Shown: positions 1-11,100, numbered from the stretch's first letter. The stretch is DNA of 64,000 bases from Quercus robur (GCF_932294415.1 NC_065542.1:42559942-42623941), one strand, 5' to 3'. The notes: generated from the sequence alone by a model not told the origin. Numbers and translations: made by a program.

Positions 1-120
1 CTCTCAACTCTTCCCTCTGTAACTAACTAATCACAGCTGTCACTAACCAACTTAACTAACTCCTATCACCTATCAATGTAACTAACTCCAACAGAATCCT
101 ATTGTAGCAACTATCACACT

Positions 121-432
121 ATGGTAGCAACTATTAGAGTAAACAAGGTAATTATAGAAAGTACATGTACAATGATTGCGGTAATCCTAACAACGATTCC
201 ATCTAACACTCATGGCACTGTTATTGATGCCTCTCATCCTTGTAGTGCCTTAATTTTTGATTGCAGGTCACTCCTCCAACATTTTGAGGAAGCTTTCATC
301 AACCATACCCACTACAAAATGAATCATTGCGCAAATCTTTTGGACAAGGAAGGAAACTCTTTTAATGATCCACTTGTATTACATTCTTATCATCCTTCCT
401 ACATTTTGTATAAGCTCTTAGTTGATGCTTGA
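121..432 (+). pseudogene. RNase H-like (RVT_3-type) retroelement fragment
   Basis: The open frame ends in a segment (about codons 38-103) that resembles the C-terminal half of the RNase H-like domain found in plant non-LTR retrotransposon proteins and their domesticated relatives. It has an acidic DCRSLL strand, an NHCANLLDKEG helix (the usual N-x-x-A-D/N-x-L-A-K core) and a closing SYHPSYILYKLL stretch. The N-terminal catalytic part is missing, and the first codons look unrelated. There are no splice signals that would make it part of a larger gene. The first 120 bases are rich in repeated 'taactaac' words, which looks like decayed LTR sequence. I read it as a retroelement remnant; family assignment is from memory of the motif, not a search. 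Confidence 0.4.
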
Positions 433-973
433 GGTATTATTTACCCTAGACATTGCAATCTTTAATTTTATTTAATAAAGTTCTATTTCACCTAAAAATA
501 ATAATAATAAATTTGAGATAATGGCTTGCCACTGGCAGGGCTTAGATTGTGAGAATATTTGTGTTGCTAATTTGTTTTGTGGGTTGTGGCCTTGTGGGTT
601 TAATTCCATATTGCTTAAAACTTAAAATATAAATATAGAGGTATGGTTTTCTCATTTTCTCAACCAAAAAAAAAAAAAAAAGTATGGTTTTCTCTTCAGG
701 CATACGTTGCTTATATTTGATTACTGTTTGAAACTGTATTCATTATCGGTGGCTTTGTTAAACCTATTTGAAATAATATGTAAGAAAAGCGAGTTTTATA
801 TTAATTGAATAAAAAAATAATTTCATGTTAGATACAAAATGAGAAATTGTATTGCTAAAACCTGTTTGGAATAATATACACGAGAAATTGTACATAGAAT
901 AAAGTATTGTTCTTTTTTTCTTTTTTAATGAAAAGAATAAAGTACTGTTCTTTAACAAGGTGTATAAATTGCT
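433..973. other. AT-rich intergenic, no gene seen
   Basis: No supported coding sequence. It holds the poly(A) micro-insertion annotated at 641-694, and otherwise only AT-rich DNA up to the target duplication of the large retrotransposon (TTGCT, 969-973). Confidence 0.6.
641..694 (+). mobile_element. Poly(A) micro-insertion with 13-bp target duplication
   Basis: The word GTATGGTTTTCTC occurs at 641-653 and again at 682-694. Between the copies lie only 28 bases: 12 bases ending in CTCAACC followed by about 16 A. This is the signature of target-primed retrotransposition, where a LINE-type machinery inserted little more than the RNA tail. No element body is present. Confidence 0.65.
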
Positions 974-1772
974 TGTAGGGCGTGGGTTTGAGCGCTCCTT
1001 CTGTTGGAGGAAAGGTCTCAGGCCCAACTAGCCCAATATAATGAATTTTTAGAGAATGGACTTAAGAACTAGGTGTTAGTCTGAACCACAATCACAGGAC
1101 ATGATTAAGTGCGTGCGGACCAATAAGAAAATGGGTTCGGGCATGAAATGTTGTCCTCGGGTGTTTCGTTCGAGGAGCTTGGTATTCTGCTTCTTCCACT
1201 TTCAATACTAGGTTACCGTCGTTTTCAAGACCATGCAGACTGTTGCAGTTTTCTCCTTTTTCTCTCTTCCTGCCCATTTTTTGCGATCCCCCATTCTTGG
1301 GGGGTCTCTCCCATTATATATTTCTTTCCAGTCGATCTTAACCCTTCATCTGTTGATTGTGCAGGTCATTACTCGAGTGCTCGTCCCATTAGCCACCTTC
1401 CCAAACCCTCTGTGAGTTGCAGCAATCAAGGCCATACTGCTCAGGGGTCCTTTCATCATTAATGCGGCCAGGACGTTAGTTGGGCGCATTAAATGCAGAG
1501 GTGACAGCTTTTCCTTGAACTACTCCTACATCATACCCCCGTGTGCGTCCTACTGTACTCGTCCTTTCTTTAGGAAATGCTCTGGGAGGCTGCCTTTGAT
1601 GGCGTGTCATTCTTTCCTACTGGAGTCTGGAATGCCGAGGACAGAATCGTCCTCGACAACATCTTTAGGCCATTTGGATTTTCATCATATGTCCTCGGAC
1701 ATTTCTCTCCTCGGCGCGGGCCTTGGGCCCAGCACAAAGTGGGCCGGGGTCGCCAAGTTCTCTGGCCCCACA
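974..1772 (-). repeat. 3' LTR of the Tat element (left copy)
   Basis: A 799-bp LTR in direct orientation with 11414-12211. It starts TGTAGGGCGTGG and ends TGGCCCCACA. Because gag-pol runs leftwards, this is the downstream (3') LTR. The 5-bp target copy TTGCT immediately precedes it. Both LTRs carry the same plus-strand ORF shadow, which is not a gene. A TATA-like word on the minus strand (about 1313-1322, copied in the other LTR) is a weak candidate for the element's own promoter. Confidence 0.93.
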
Positions 1773-1790
1773 ATAGCCCCTCAAAATCCT
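1773..1790 (-). other. Polypurine tract of the Tat element
   Basis: Read on the minus strand, the bases just before the 3' LTR are purine-rich (TTTTGAGGGGCTAT), as expected for the primer of plus-strand DNA synthesis. The assignment rests on position and composition. Confidence 0.6.
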
Positions 1791-2054
1791 GCTATTCGGA
1801 TCCTCAGACGGAGAGGAGGGTTTTGGTAACATCAGGCTTCTGTCATGGCTTGTCACGTCCTGTCCTTCATTAATGCTAAAGTCTTTTCGTATGCCCAAGA
1901 CACGTTCCTGGCGCCTTGGTATATGAAGCGTGTCTTTAATGAATGCTGGTGGCTCTGTGCTCCCCACGTTCAATGGTGCGATGGTGATTTTGACAGTTGA
2001 GATTTCCTCACCTTTATGGGCGGGAAAACCCGCACAGTTATTTTTAATGGGAGG

Positions 2055-2061
2055 TATAAAT
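2055..2061 (+). promoter_or_regulatory. Candidate TATA box for the opposite-strand gene of the Tat element
   Basis: A TATAAAT word sits about 250 bases upstream of the first ATG (2311) of the plus-strand gene, inside the element and downstream of its 3' LTR. Spacing and context fit a core promoter reading rightwards, against gag-pol. No experimental evidence; inference from sequence only. Confidence 0.4.
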
Positions 2062-2310
2062 TCCCATTTGAACGGACTTGTCTCTTTACCTTTGCATTTA
2101 AGAGTTCTTGCACATATGTCCTGAGTTCAATCAAACTTCCAGCCAAACTCAAGTTTCTTTCCAGCATAAAGGGCCTGTCCGATGAGCTTTTCCTTATTTC
2201 TGTAAGTTTTCTTTGCTCTTCAACTTGTGCTTTCCCTCTTCTAAGTTTATCTTTCTCTTGCTCCTCTCCTTCTTTCGTCATCTCCTGAGTCTCTTTGGCA
2301 GTTTCTAGAG

Positions 2311-5000
2311 ATGGGTAAATTAAAGAAGTTGGTTGAGACCGAAGAGGCGATGGAAAAATTCATCACCGATTATAGGATACCCCCCAATGTGGGTCTAAGG
2401 TACTATGAGGAAGGGGAGTGGCACTTTAAGAGAAAAACGGGTGAGGTGGTGATCCCCATACTTGCCTTTATAAAGGGGGGCGTGAGAATCCCCATGGGGC
2501 CAGTGATGAGGGATTATCTTAGGCACTTCCGATTAGCCCCCACCTAGTGTGCTGCTAACGTGTTTAGGATCTTGGGTTGTGTGGATGCCTTAAACAAGAA
2601 AATGGGGCTAAGGCTAACCCATAATGACGTAAACTGGTGCTACAACCTCCAACTCTTAAAAGGCAAGTCCTACTATTTGAAGATGAAGGACGATAAGGTT
2701 CAGCTTATTCAGTGCCTCCCCGAGTCCAGCAAAGGGTTAAACAAGGACTTCCTCATCGTGTCTGGGGAGTGGCACAATGGCCTTCCTTACCCCACGATGG
2801 AGGGGAGCCAGGTGGGGTATCTAGAGTGGGAGAGGGATGATCCCCCCCACCCTTTTTTTTTTGCCATCACGTCTTGCATGGTTTGGTTACTGATATGAAC
2901 ATGCCTTCTTTTTGCAGATCCGCACGCCTTTCAGCGGCATTTCCATCTGATCAACAAGGAAGATTTGGAAACTATTCTCAGGGCAGCGGCTTTTGTAAAC
3001 GAGGCGGACAACCAAGTCAGGGCCGCTCACAAGATCTTGGGGTACGATCCTATCTAGAGGTCATTCGCCAATCCGAAGTACGTGATCAGAGCAAACGATC
3101 CCTGGCTTTAGAGAATTACTATAGTTGAGCACGGGTTTCTGATTCCCGAGGGGTCTCCTGTTCCAGAGGGCATCCCGTTGGCCGGCTCTTCTTCATCCCA
3201 CCAAGCGGCAGAAGCTGAGAGTGATTCGGGTTTGCCCGAAGAAGGATTCGGTGCGTTTGACCAGGCTAGTTCGCCCGTGGATCCCGTTGGTGACTTGGGT
3301 GACCCCGACCTTTCCAAGGAGGATTTCTTGTTAGCGGGGACATCCTCACAGGCGAAGATGGGTCTTAAAAGGAAACCCCAGACAAGCTTGCTCGACCTAA
3401 TTGAGGGCCAGCCGGGGAAGGAGGAACCAGGAAAGTCGCAATCCAAACCTCCCTCTCCTCCGCCACAGCCTCAACCTGTTCAAACCAGGTCTTCCCCTGC
3501 TCGTTCACGAACACTATCTCCCCGGCCCAAACACCCTGCTTCCCCCCAATCGTTTACCTCCTCGGCCTGAGCCCACCAACTCAAAGAGGAAGAGGAGTTC
3601 TAAGGGTAAAGAGCAGATGGATGAGGGGAAGTCTCACACACCTCAAGAGGAGGGCGAAGCCCCCCAAGCTCAAAAGCAGCTAAAGATTGGGCCTCAAGGC
3701 CAAGATAAGGAGATCTATGCTCAATCTGCACCCGAGGCTTGGCTCCCTGGCCCAATGCTCCACGGTGAGCCATTAATGGAAAACGCCTCCCTAAGGGACT
3801 TTCGAGGCGGCGAAGGCGCTTACGTGGCCGACGCGTTAGAGAGGACCCTGCTCCTTCACACTGACATGAAAGAGCTGAAGAATACGAGGAGGCAGGAGGT
3901 CTTCCTCAGCATGAAGAGGTACTTGGCCATGGTAAGGCTTCTGATACTTGTGACTCCGTCGATTTTTGCTCCTCAATTTCCATTCATAGTGTGTTTGTTC
4001 CAATTGGCAGGCCGTCCAGGCCATTTATAGGCTGGAGGATGAGGCTAAGGAGCAGAGTAGGTCTTTGGAGACCGAATGTAATAAGCACTTAGACGCTGCT
4101 CATACCCTTAAGAACTCCGAGGCTAACCTCACTAGGGCCAGGGAGGATCTGAAGGAGATGACCAAGTAGAAGGACAGGGCTGAAGCAAGCCTGTCTGGTG
4201 CCCAAAAGCAGGCCGAGACCCAGACGAAGTGCCTACTTGAAGCTAAAGATCAGCTGAGGATTGCTAAGGAGCAAATTGTTGATCTCAAGAAGAGGCTAGC
4301 TGAGGCGGATGAGGCCAAAAACGTTGCGGAATGGGTTAGGGACTAAGCTCTAAGGGCCAAGACGGAGGCTGAATTTGCCAGGACGGAGGCCGAGACCTCC
4401 AGGGACAAAGCCGAGAAGGAGGCTTATAACTTGGGGGTGGCTGACACCCAGGCCATCCTCAAGGCTCAAATCCCTGGGGTTTGTTGGCTCTACTACTCCC
4501 AGGTTTGGAATGAAGCCCTCAAACAAGCTAGGGTGGAGGCTTCCTCCGATCTGTGGAAGGCGGAGAAGGTATACTATCCTCTGGCCATCCGTGAGACGAA
4601 TCCCGAGACAGTGAGAGCTCTAGAGGAGACTGAGGCTGCTCAGCTTGAGGCTACTCTGACCGTGTCCACCACTAACGAGCCAGTCGAGGGGAGTGAGCTC
4701 CCTAAGGTGACTGATACAAGTGGGAGCTTCAACCCCGAAGCACCCCAGGAGGCTGCCGGATCTATAGTCGGCGCTCAAGACTCTCATGCCGAGGAGCCAC
4801 CTCTCTTGGTTCAGCCCCTTCAGTCCATTTCCCCTACTGACGTCACTCAGGGCCTCGAGGCCAATCCTGCCCAGCTTCCCAAGAAAGGGATGTTTCCCAA
4901 GGTCCCGAGTCCAATCCTGTCCGGCTTCCCAAGGAAGGGGATGTTTCCCAGGGTCTCGAGGCCAATCTTGTCTGGCTTCCCAAGGAGGGGACCAAAATGA
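2311..5000 (+). pseudogene. Opposite-strand, intron-containing gene of the Tat retrotransposon (broken)
   Basis: Protein-like sequence runs from an ATG at 2311 to a stop ending at 5000, opposite to gag-pol. The N-terminal part (2311-2810, interrupted by TAG at 2545) begins MGKLKKLVETEEAMEKF and resembles the plant-mobile-domain-like proteins often found in large plant retroelements. It resumes after a probable intron ending with an AG at 2917 (DPHAFQRHFHLINKED). A Ser/Pro-rich low-complexity linker follows (about 3178-3570), with a frameshift near 3560. A clear GT/AG intron of 79 bp lies at 3932-4010. Beyond it is a long Lys/Glu-rich coiled coil (about 4011-4650, stops at 4168-4170 and near 4344) and a C-terminal stretch of 50-51-bp repeats. 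Additional ORFs in this place, often antisense, are known in Tat/Grande-type elements; their function is unknown. This copy is broken by at least five stops or shifts. Confidence 0.7.
4861..4990 (+). repeat. 50-51-bp tandem repeat coding a 17-residue motif
   Basis: Nearly three units start at 4861, 4911 and 4962. In the plus-strand frame they code a repeated Pro/Phe/Lys-rich motif (PILSGFPRKGMFPRV type). It forms the C terminus of the opposite-strand gene of the Tat element. The 51-bp unit keeps the frame. Confidence 0.7.
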
Positions 5001-5406
5001 AATCGAAGAAGTAGAGATTCCAGCCAACCTTTATATTGGTTTTCTTTTTAGTTTAGCTTTTAGTTAATTTGCTTCTGTTTTAAGAACCTTAGGATTCTTT
5101 TGTAACTGAATTCTCGACTATGTGTATTAAATTCCTTTCTTCTTTTCTCTTTTGAATCATGTGTTTATTGCCCTTACCGATGTTACCATTACTGTAAATC
5201 TCGTGGCTTGTGAATTAATTATCCTAACGGGTGTGAATGGTTGTGCACATAATATATTTGAAGTCAAATCCCTGAATACTGTCTTACCGGCATCAAAGGG
5301 ACGCTTAGTTTGCGTCTACCCATATTTCTAGGGGGCTAAGTGTATGATCCGAGGTGCCGAGCGTGTTATTAGGTCATATCCACAGCTTTTGCAAATTTCA
5401 AAGCAG
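5001..5406. other. Untranslated spacer inside the Tat element
   Basis: AT-richer spacer between the end of the plus-strand gene and the 78-bp tandem array. No coding sequence supported. If the plus-strand gene is transcribed, its 3' untranslated end would lie here, converging on the gag-pol transcript. Confidence 0.5.
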
Positions 5407-5900
5407 CGAGTCCGAGGACCATGCGAGACCTCGAAGTGACTAGTTTTCCCATAGGCTTGAGTCTGAGGACCATGCAAGGCATTGGTTCTGTCTAGCACTT
5501 AGATTTTCTTGGAGTGACTAGTTTCCCCATAGGCTTGAGTCCGAGGACCATGCAAGGCCTTGGTTCTGTCTAGCACTTAGATTTTCTTGGGGTGACTAGT
5601 TTCCACATAGGCTTGAGTCCGAGTACTATGCAAGGTCTTGGTTCTGTCTAGCATTTAGATTTTCTTGGAGTGACTAGTTTCCCCATAGGCTTGAGTCCGA
5701 GGACCATGCAAGGCCTTGGTTCTGTCTAGCACTTAGATTTTCTTGGAGTGACTAGTTTTCCCATAGGCTTGAGTCCGAGGACCATGCAAGGTCTTGGTTC
5801 TATCTAGCACTTAGATTTTCTTGGAATGACTAGTTTCCCCATAGGTTTTAGTCCGAGGACCATGCAAGACATTGATTCTGTCTAGCACTTAGATTATTGC
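5407..5900. repeat. 78-bp tandem repeat array in the Tat element
   Basis: The word AGGCTTGAGT (or a close variant) recurs at 5453, 5531, 5609, 5687, 5765 and 5843, exactly 78 bp apart, with a shorter degenerate copy before it from about 5407. Each unit contains GTCCGAGGACCATGCAAG and TCTAGCACTTAGATTTTC. It lies just beyond the integrase end, in the long region before the 3' LTR. Tandem arrays in this region are known in Ogre/Tat elements and have been proposed as seeds of satellite DNA. Confidence 0.93.
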
Positions 5901-5959
5901 CAGAATGCGAGACGTGTAATCAAGATGGACTTAAAATCTAAACTAGACAAACACTTTTA

Positions 5960-7183
5960 TTAATAGTAATACCTTTTCAGGTTATTTACATTCCATGGAC
6001 GAGGTACAGCTTTTTCATCTAAGTCTTCTAGGTAGTACGCTCCTATCCCCGCGACTGAAGTAATCCGGTATGGCCCTTCCCAGTTGGGTCCAAGCTTTCC
6101 CCATGATGGGTTTTTGGTAGCACCCACAACCTTCCTCAGCACTAAGTCCCCTAGTGCTAGCGGTCTAAGCTTCACGTTAGCATCATATCCCTGTTTGAGC
6201 TTTTGATGGTAATAGGCCAATTGGACTATTGCCTTTTCTTTTCGTTCGTTGATCAGGTCTAGGCTTCTCTCTAGTAGTTCGTCGTTACTATCCGAGGTGA
6301 ATGAACTCGTCCTCAGCGTTGGGAAGTTTGCCTCTAGAGGGATAACGACCTCGGTCCCATAGGTCATGGCAAAAGGCGTCTCCCCTGTCAACTATCGTGG
6401 TGTAGTTCGATAGGTCCATAGGACGTGCGGCAGCTCTTCCACCCATCTTCCTTTGGCGTTATCCAGTCTCTTCTTAAGTTCGTTGACTATAACCTTGTTG
6501 ACAGCCTCGGCTTGCCTGTTTCCCTGAGGATAGGTTGGGGTTGAGTACCTGTTAGTGATCCCCAACTCGCAGCAGTATCTTTTGAAGGCCTTGCTGTCAA
6601 ACTGGAGTCCATTGTCTGAGATGAGGGTGCGAGGGACTCCGAATCGTGTGACAATGTTTCTCCAGATGAATTTCTTAGCATCCACGTCTCTGATGTTGGC
6701 TAGAGGCACGACTTCGACCCACTTGGTGAAGTAATCTGTGCCGACCAGTAGGTATCTCTTATTTCCTGCTGCCTTTGGGAAGGGTCCTACGATATCCAGG
6801 CCCCACTGGGCGAACGGCCACGGATTGGACAGAGGGTTGAGGGCCCTGCCAGGTTGATGAATATTTGGGGCGAACCTTTGGCACTGGTCGCACTTTTTAA
6901 CATACTCCAAGGCTTCCTTCTGCATCCCCGGCCACCAGTATCCCTGGGTAATGACTCGATGTGATAGAGATCTTCCTCCTGTGTGACTCCCGCAGATCCC
7001 TTCGTGCAGCTCTTCAAGCAGCAGTTCTGATGCCTCAAGGTAGACGCATAGTAAGTATGGTCCGGAATATAAGCGTTTGTACAATTTATGGTCCTTAGAC
7101 AACCAGAACCGAGGAGCTTTTCTTCGTATTTTCTCCGCCTTCGACTTTTCCTCGAGCAAGATGTCATCTTTGAGGAACTTCAC
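5960..7183 (-). pseudogene. Integrase of the Tat element
   Basis: Two frames separated by one TAG (6392-6394) form a Ty3/gypsy integrase. Early residues carry the zinc-binding region (LHEGICGSH ... KKCDQCQRF). The catalytic core shows the acidic triad: D in LDIVGPFP, D in ISDNGLQF and E in QAEAVNK. Past the stop, the C-terminal part (from GETPFAMTYGTEVVIP) continues to a GPYRIT...YYLEDLD module and ends NNLKRYYY. Integrase joins element cDNA to host DNA. The stop falls after the catalytic core, between TTPR and LTGETPF, so the C-terminal DNA-binding part would be lost without readthrough. Confidence 0.9.
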
Positions 7184-7195
7184 AATAGGGTCTAT

Positions 7196-7690
7196 CTAGT
7201 TAGGGCCCACTCTGACCTCATGAACATGGATCATGCCTTTGACTACTTCCTTCGCTCTATCCAGGTGCCCAACGAGAATAATTCGAGGCAGATCCCCTGC
7301 CGAGGAGGTGGCAAGCGTGGCTAGCGAATCTGCATGAGTGTTTCCACTTCTGGGGACATGCGACAAGTTGAAAAAGTTGAAGCCAGGCTGTAAGCATTTG
7401 ACCCGGCTTAAGTACTCTTGCATCCTTGCATCTCTAGCCTCTAATTCTCCCTTTACCTGGCCTACTACCAGCCTTGAGTCCGAGAACATCTCCATTACCT
7501 TTCCTCCCATTTTCTGTACCATGGCAATTCCTCGTAGCAGGGCCTTATACTCGGCTTCGTTGTTCGTGGCTGAGAACCCAAGTCTTCAGGACTTCTCTAT
7601 GATGGCTTCCTCGGGAGATATTAGGACTAGCCCCACTCCAAATCCTCTCTGATTTGTTGCACCATCAACGTACACCTTCCAACATGGGGG
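7196..7690 (-). pseudogene. Second RNase H (aRNH-type) of the Tat element
   Basis: A separate RNase H-fold domain lies between the RT-linked RNase H and integrase. The metal-binding acids are readable: D in KVYVDGATN, E in NNEAEYKALL and D in FSDSRLV, followed by the helix NTHADSLATLA. Such an additional, plant/archaeal-like RNase H is a recognised trait of Tat-lineage Ty3/gypsy elements and helps assign the lineage. A stop near 7590 breaks the N-terminal half, and the open part begins at 7522. Confidence 0.8.
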
Positions 7691-7732
7691 TCCTGTTGTA
7701 GAGATCACTCCAACCGATTTTCCATCCATGTT

Positions 7733-8155
7733 CTACTCCTCTGCCACTATTTCTACTGGGGGTTCAGCAAATTCGGCTACTAAGTCAGCCAGGACTTGGC
7801 CCTTGATAAAGGTCCGAGGCATGTATTTAATGTCAAAAGCTCCCAGAATTGTGCTCCATATGGCAATCCTTCCAGTGTAGTCAGCAGTTCGCAACACAGA
7901 CTTCAAGGGTAGTTGGGTTAGAACAAACACTGTGTGGGCTTGGAAATAATGGGGAAGCCTTCGCATGGCGTGGACCACAGCCAGTATGGCTTTCTCCAGG
8001 GGTAGGTATCTGACCTTGGCTTCATGTAGCAACTTACTCACGTAATAGATCAGCTTTTGGACGCCATTGTCGTCCCGTATTAGCACCAAGCTTATGGCAT
8101 GGGGGGCTACAGCAATGTATGCGTACAGAACTTCATCAGCCTCGGGACTTGACAT
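7733..8155 (-). pseudogene. RT-linked RNase H of the Tat element
   Basis: The frame reads as the RNase H domain that follows Ty3/gypsy reverse transcriptase: VLYAYIAVAPHAISLVLIR, then YYVSKLLHEAKVRYLPLEK and a C-terminal FDIKYMPRTFIKGQVLADL. It would degrade the RNA strand of the RNA-DNA hybrid. It is separated from the RT core (ending 8316) by a stop-rich stretch, so pol is not continuous. In many Tat elements this domain is degenerate at its active site, which fits the presence of a second RNase H downstream. Confidence 0.85.
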
Positions 8156-8315
8156 GATAAGTGGCTGGGATAGGTAATCCTTGAGTTGCTAGAAGGCCAC
8201 CACACAGTCCTACATGATAGGTGACCAGTTAAACCCCTTCTACTTGTTGATCAAAAGATAGAATGCCCTACATCTGTCCGCCGATCTGGAAATGAATCGA
8301 TTGAGGGTTGATGGC

Positions 8316-9130
8316 CTACATTTGTGGCGATTTCAGGTCGTTGATGGCCTTGATCTGGTCAGGGTTGACCTCGATTCCCCTATGGGTAACCATGTAGCCT
8401 AAAAACTTGCCTGACCCTATGCCAAAGGAGCACTTGGAAGCGTTTAGGCGCAGCTTTTGTTTCCTCAAGATGCCAAAGGTGTTGCCGAGGTCCCTTAAAT
8501 GCTCGGACACCACTTTACTCTTCACCACCATGTCATCGACGTAGATTTCGATGTTCTTGCCCAGCTGTGGTTTGAACATTCTTGTCATCATCCTTTGATA
8601 AATGGATCCCGCATTCTTTAGGCCAAATGGCATTACCTTGTAGTGGTAATTTCCGATTGGTGTCACGAAGGCCGTTTTCTCCTGATCCCCCAACGCCAGT
8701 GGTATTTGGTGATAGCCTTGAAAGGCGTCCAAGAAGCTCATTCGAGGATGGCCTGCTGTCGCATCCACTAGCTGGTCTATCCAAGGCATTGGGAACGAGT
8801 CCTTAGGGCACGCCTTATTTAGGTCTGTGAAGTCCATGCAAACCCGTCATTTCCCACTTTTCTTTTTTACCACCACCGTGTTGGCCAGCCATTCGGGGTA
8901 AAAGACTTCTTTGATAGCCCCCACACACTTAAGCTTTGCCACTTCGTCTCTAATCGCATCGGCATGCTCTTTTGACGGGCGACAGGGTGGTTGCTTCTTG
9001 GGAATGATGGCCGGGTTGACATTGAGGTGATGGCAGATGAAGGCTGGGTTGATCTCGAGGGCGTCGCAGGAATCCCATGCAAATACGTCAATATTCCTTT
9101 TAAGGAACTCAACCAGCTCCTCTTTCTCCT
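8316..9130 (-). pseudogene. Reverse transcriptase of the Tat element
   Basis: The core frame (8316-8837) starts MDFTDLNKACPKDSFPMP, followed by FLDAFQGYHQIPL, the FVTPIGNYHYKVMPFGLKN region and the catalytic box YVDDMVVKSK. The two aspartates of YVDD are intact. The preceding part (to about 9130) can be read in the same sense (FAWD, PEWLANTVVVKKKSGK) but has a stop just before RVCMDF. It copies element RNA into DNA. In-frame stops at several points make this copy inactive. Confidence 0.9.
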
Positions 9131-9326
9131 AAAGGGGCAACTAGACCCCTACTCGGAAGAACTTCTCCGGGTCGTTGTCAATAACCACCTCTTCCAGGTC
9201 TTCGCATTTCGCCTTCCCGACAATTGTGTCAGGGGGCAAAACTGAGGTCTTTAGTTGCTATAAATTCTCCTCAGTGGAGGCTGAGGACTCCGCGTCGAGC
9301 CGATGTGAGACGGCCGCTACCACGCA

Positions 9327-9680
9327 TTACCTCGCCGTGGGTTGGCAACCACGGATTTCAAGGACTTGGTCTCCTAACGGGAATTTCACCTTTTGGTGTA
9401 ACGAGGATGCAACAGCTCCTAAGGTATGGAGCCAGGGCCTACTGACAATGGCTATATAAGGAGAGTAGGTGTTCACCACGATGAAATTCACTTCCACTAT
9501 TTCCAGGCCGGTCTGGATGGGCGATCTAATCATGCCCATTAGAATGACAAGCTTTCCATCGAAGCTCATCAGAGGGGAGTTGTAGGGCGTCAAATCTTTT
9601 GGTTTTAACCCCAGCCCCTTGTATAGGTCGGGGTACATAACCTCAGCCGCGCTGCCGCCATCCACCATCACTTTTTTCAC
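9327..9680 (-). pseudogene. Aspartic protease of the Tat element
   Basis: The frame begins KKVMVDGGSAAEVMYPDLY, the active-site region of a retroviral-type aspartic protease (D-G-G/S form common in Tat elements), and continues through a flap-like region (LMSFDGKLVILMGMIRS) to SRPWLHTLGAVAS. The enzyme would cut the Gag-Pol polyprotein. It is open for 117 codons but sits between broken gag and RT frames. Confidence 0.85.
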
Positions 9681-9869
9681 CTAGTAGTCCCCGATTCGGA
9701 GAGTGATTAGCAGCGCGTCGTCGTGGGGCTGGATGGTCCCGATCTTATCTTCCTCTGAAAAACTCAAAACAGGACGAAAGCTCATTCTGGCCCTCTTCGG
9801 CCCTGGTTGGGACTTCTCGGCAGACAGTTGAGCCTCCAATAACACTCATGCAGGGCGCGTGCCTGTTCT

Positions 9870-11100
9870 TCCTGGTGTGGCCACGATGACGTTGATCGTT
9901 CCTGTGGGTGGCCTCAGGGCAGCATCTTTCCTGGCCTCTTGAGGGCCTTGATGACCACTGGAATTATGCAAAAAGTGCTTCAGCCTTCCTTCCCGAACTA
10001 GCTAGTCTAGGTGGTTCCAGAGGTTTTTGCAGTTCTCCGTAGTGTGGCCATAGTCTTGGTGGTACTGGCAATAAAAGTTCTGATCGCGCTTCGAGGGTTC
10101 TCCCGCCATTTTATTCGGCCACCTAAAGTACGGCTCGTTCTTGATTTTCTCCAAAACTCAATGTACTGGTTCTTGGAATACGGCGTTAACAGACTGTGCA
10201 TTGGCTGTTCCAGGTCGCCCTACAAAGTCCCTCCTCGGGTGGTTGCTGCTATACTAGTCCGACCTGAAATCCCTCCTCTCCTGAGGGATAACCTTCTCTT
10301 TTCCTCTTCCCTGTAATTGGTCTTCCTCCACTCGCTTGTACTTGTCGATTCGATCCATTAGTTGATGCATACTGTTGGCAGACTTGCCAATCAGAGACTT
10401 TCGCAGGCCGTAATCGGCTAGGAGACTATTTTTGAAAGTGATAATGGCGACGTCGTCAAAGTTGTCTTCCATTTTATTGTACGTCTCCCAATATCTGTCT
10501 GAGTAGGCCTTTAAGGTTTCTTCGTCATGCATGGATAACGACAACAAAGCACTCGAAGGCCGAGGGGCTCTGCGGTTCGTAACGAAACGGGAGCCAAAAG
10601 CTTGGGTCAGCTGCCTATACGAGTTAATGGAATTCGTCTTCAGACCATTAAACCACCTCATCGCCACTGGTCCCAAGCTAGATGGGAAAACCTTGCACAT
10701 CAGTGCCTCGTTCCTAAAATGGACAGTCATCCTTTGGTTGAACTGGCTCACATGCTCCATCGGGTCTGTTCTACCGTTGTAAATGGCGAAGTTTGACTGC
10801 TGGAACTGTCGAGGAAGTACGTCCCTTTCTATGTGATGCGTGAAAGGCGACTTGGAGAGCTGATCCAGTGCCTTGCTCATGGCGTCGTTTCCCAAGCCCC
10901 TGGGAGATGGGCTTTTATGCCTACGCCTCTGGAAGTGTTCTTCTTCGTGGGAGAAGGTCTCACTTGGGGGAGTCCTCGATCTTCATCTATAGTCGTCGTC
11001 ACTTTCTTTGTCGGATGGCATGTCGAGTCTGGAACGAGATTGCCTTTGCTGTGCATGGTGTAGCTTTCTTTTCAAATCGTCTATCTCTTGCTGCATGGAC
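9870..11100 (-). pseudogene. Gag of the Tat element
   Basis: The main open piece (10254-10895) is a retrotransposon Gag domain: NFAIYNGRTDPMEHVSQFNQ, then MRWFNGLKTNSINSYRQL and a helical segment ending MDRIDKYKRVEEDQ. Upstream (to about 11100) an Arg/Ser-rich N terminus can be read. Downstream (about 10250-9870) a zinc-knuckle-like segment (CQYHQDYGHTTENCKNL) appears in the same sense, after several stops. Gag forms the virus-like particle and binds element RNA. Stops and shifts make it a pseudogene. Confidence 0.85.

Noticed and set aside
1148-1462. 104-codon plus-strand ORF, repeated at 11587-11901
   Set aside because: It is the same position in both LTRs; the frame is a by-product of LTR sequence, opposite to element transcription, with no protein-like composition.
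5407-5900. Regular repeats resembling a CRISPR array
   Set aside because: The whole 78-bp unit is repeated without unique spacers, in a plant retrotransposon; it is a tandem repeat.
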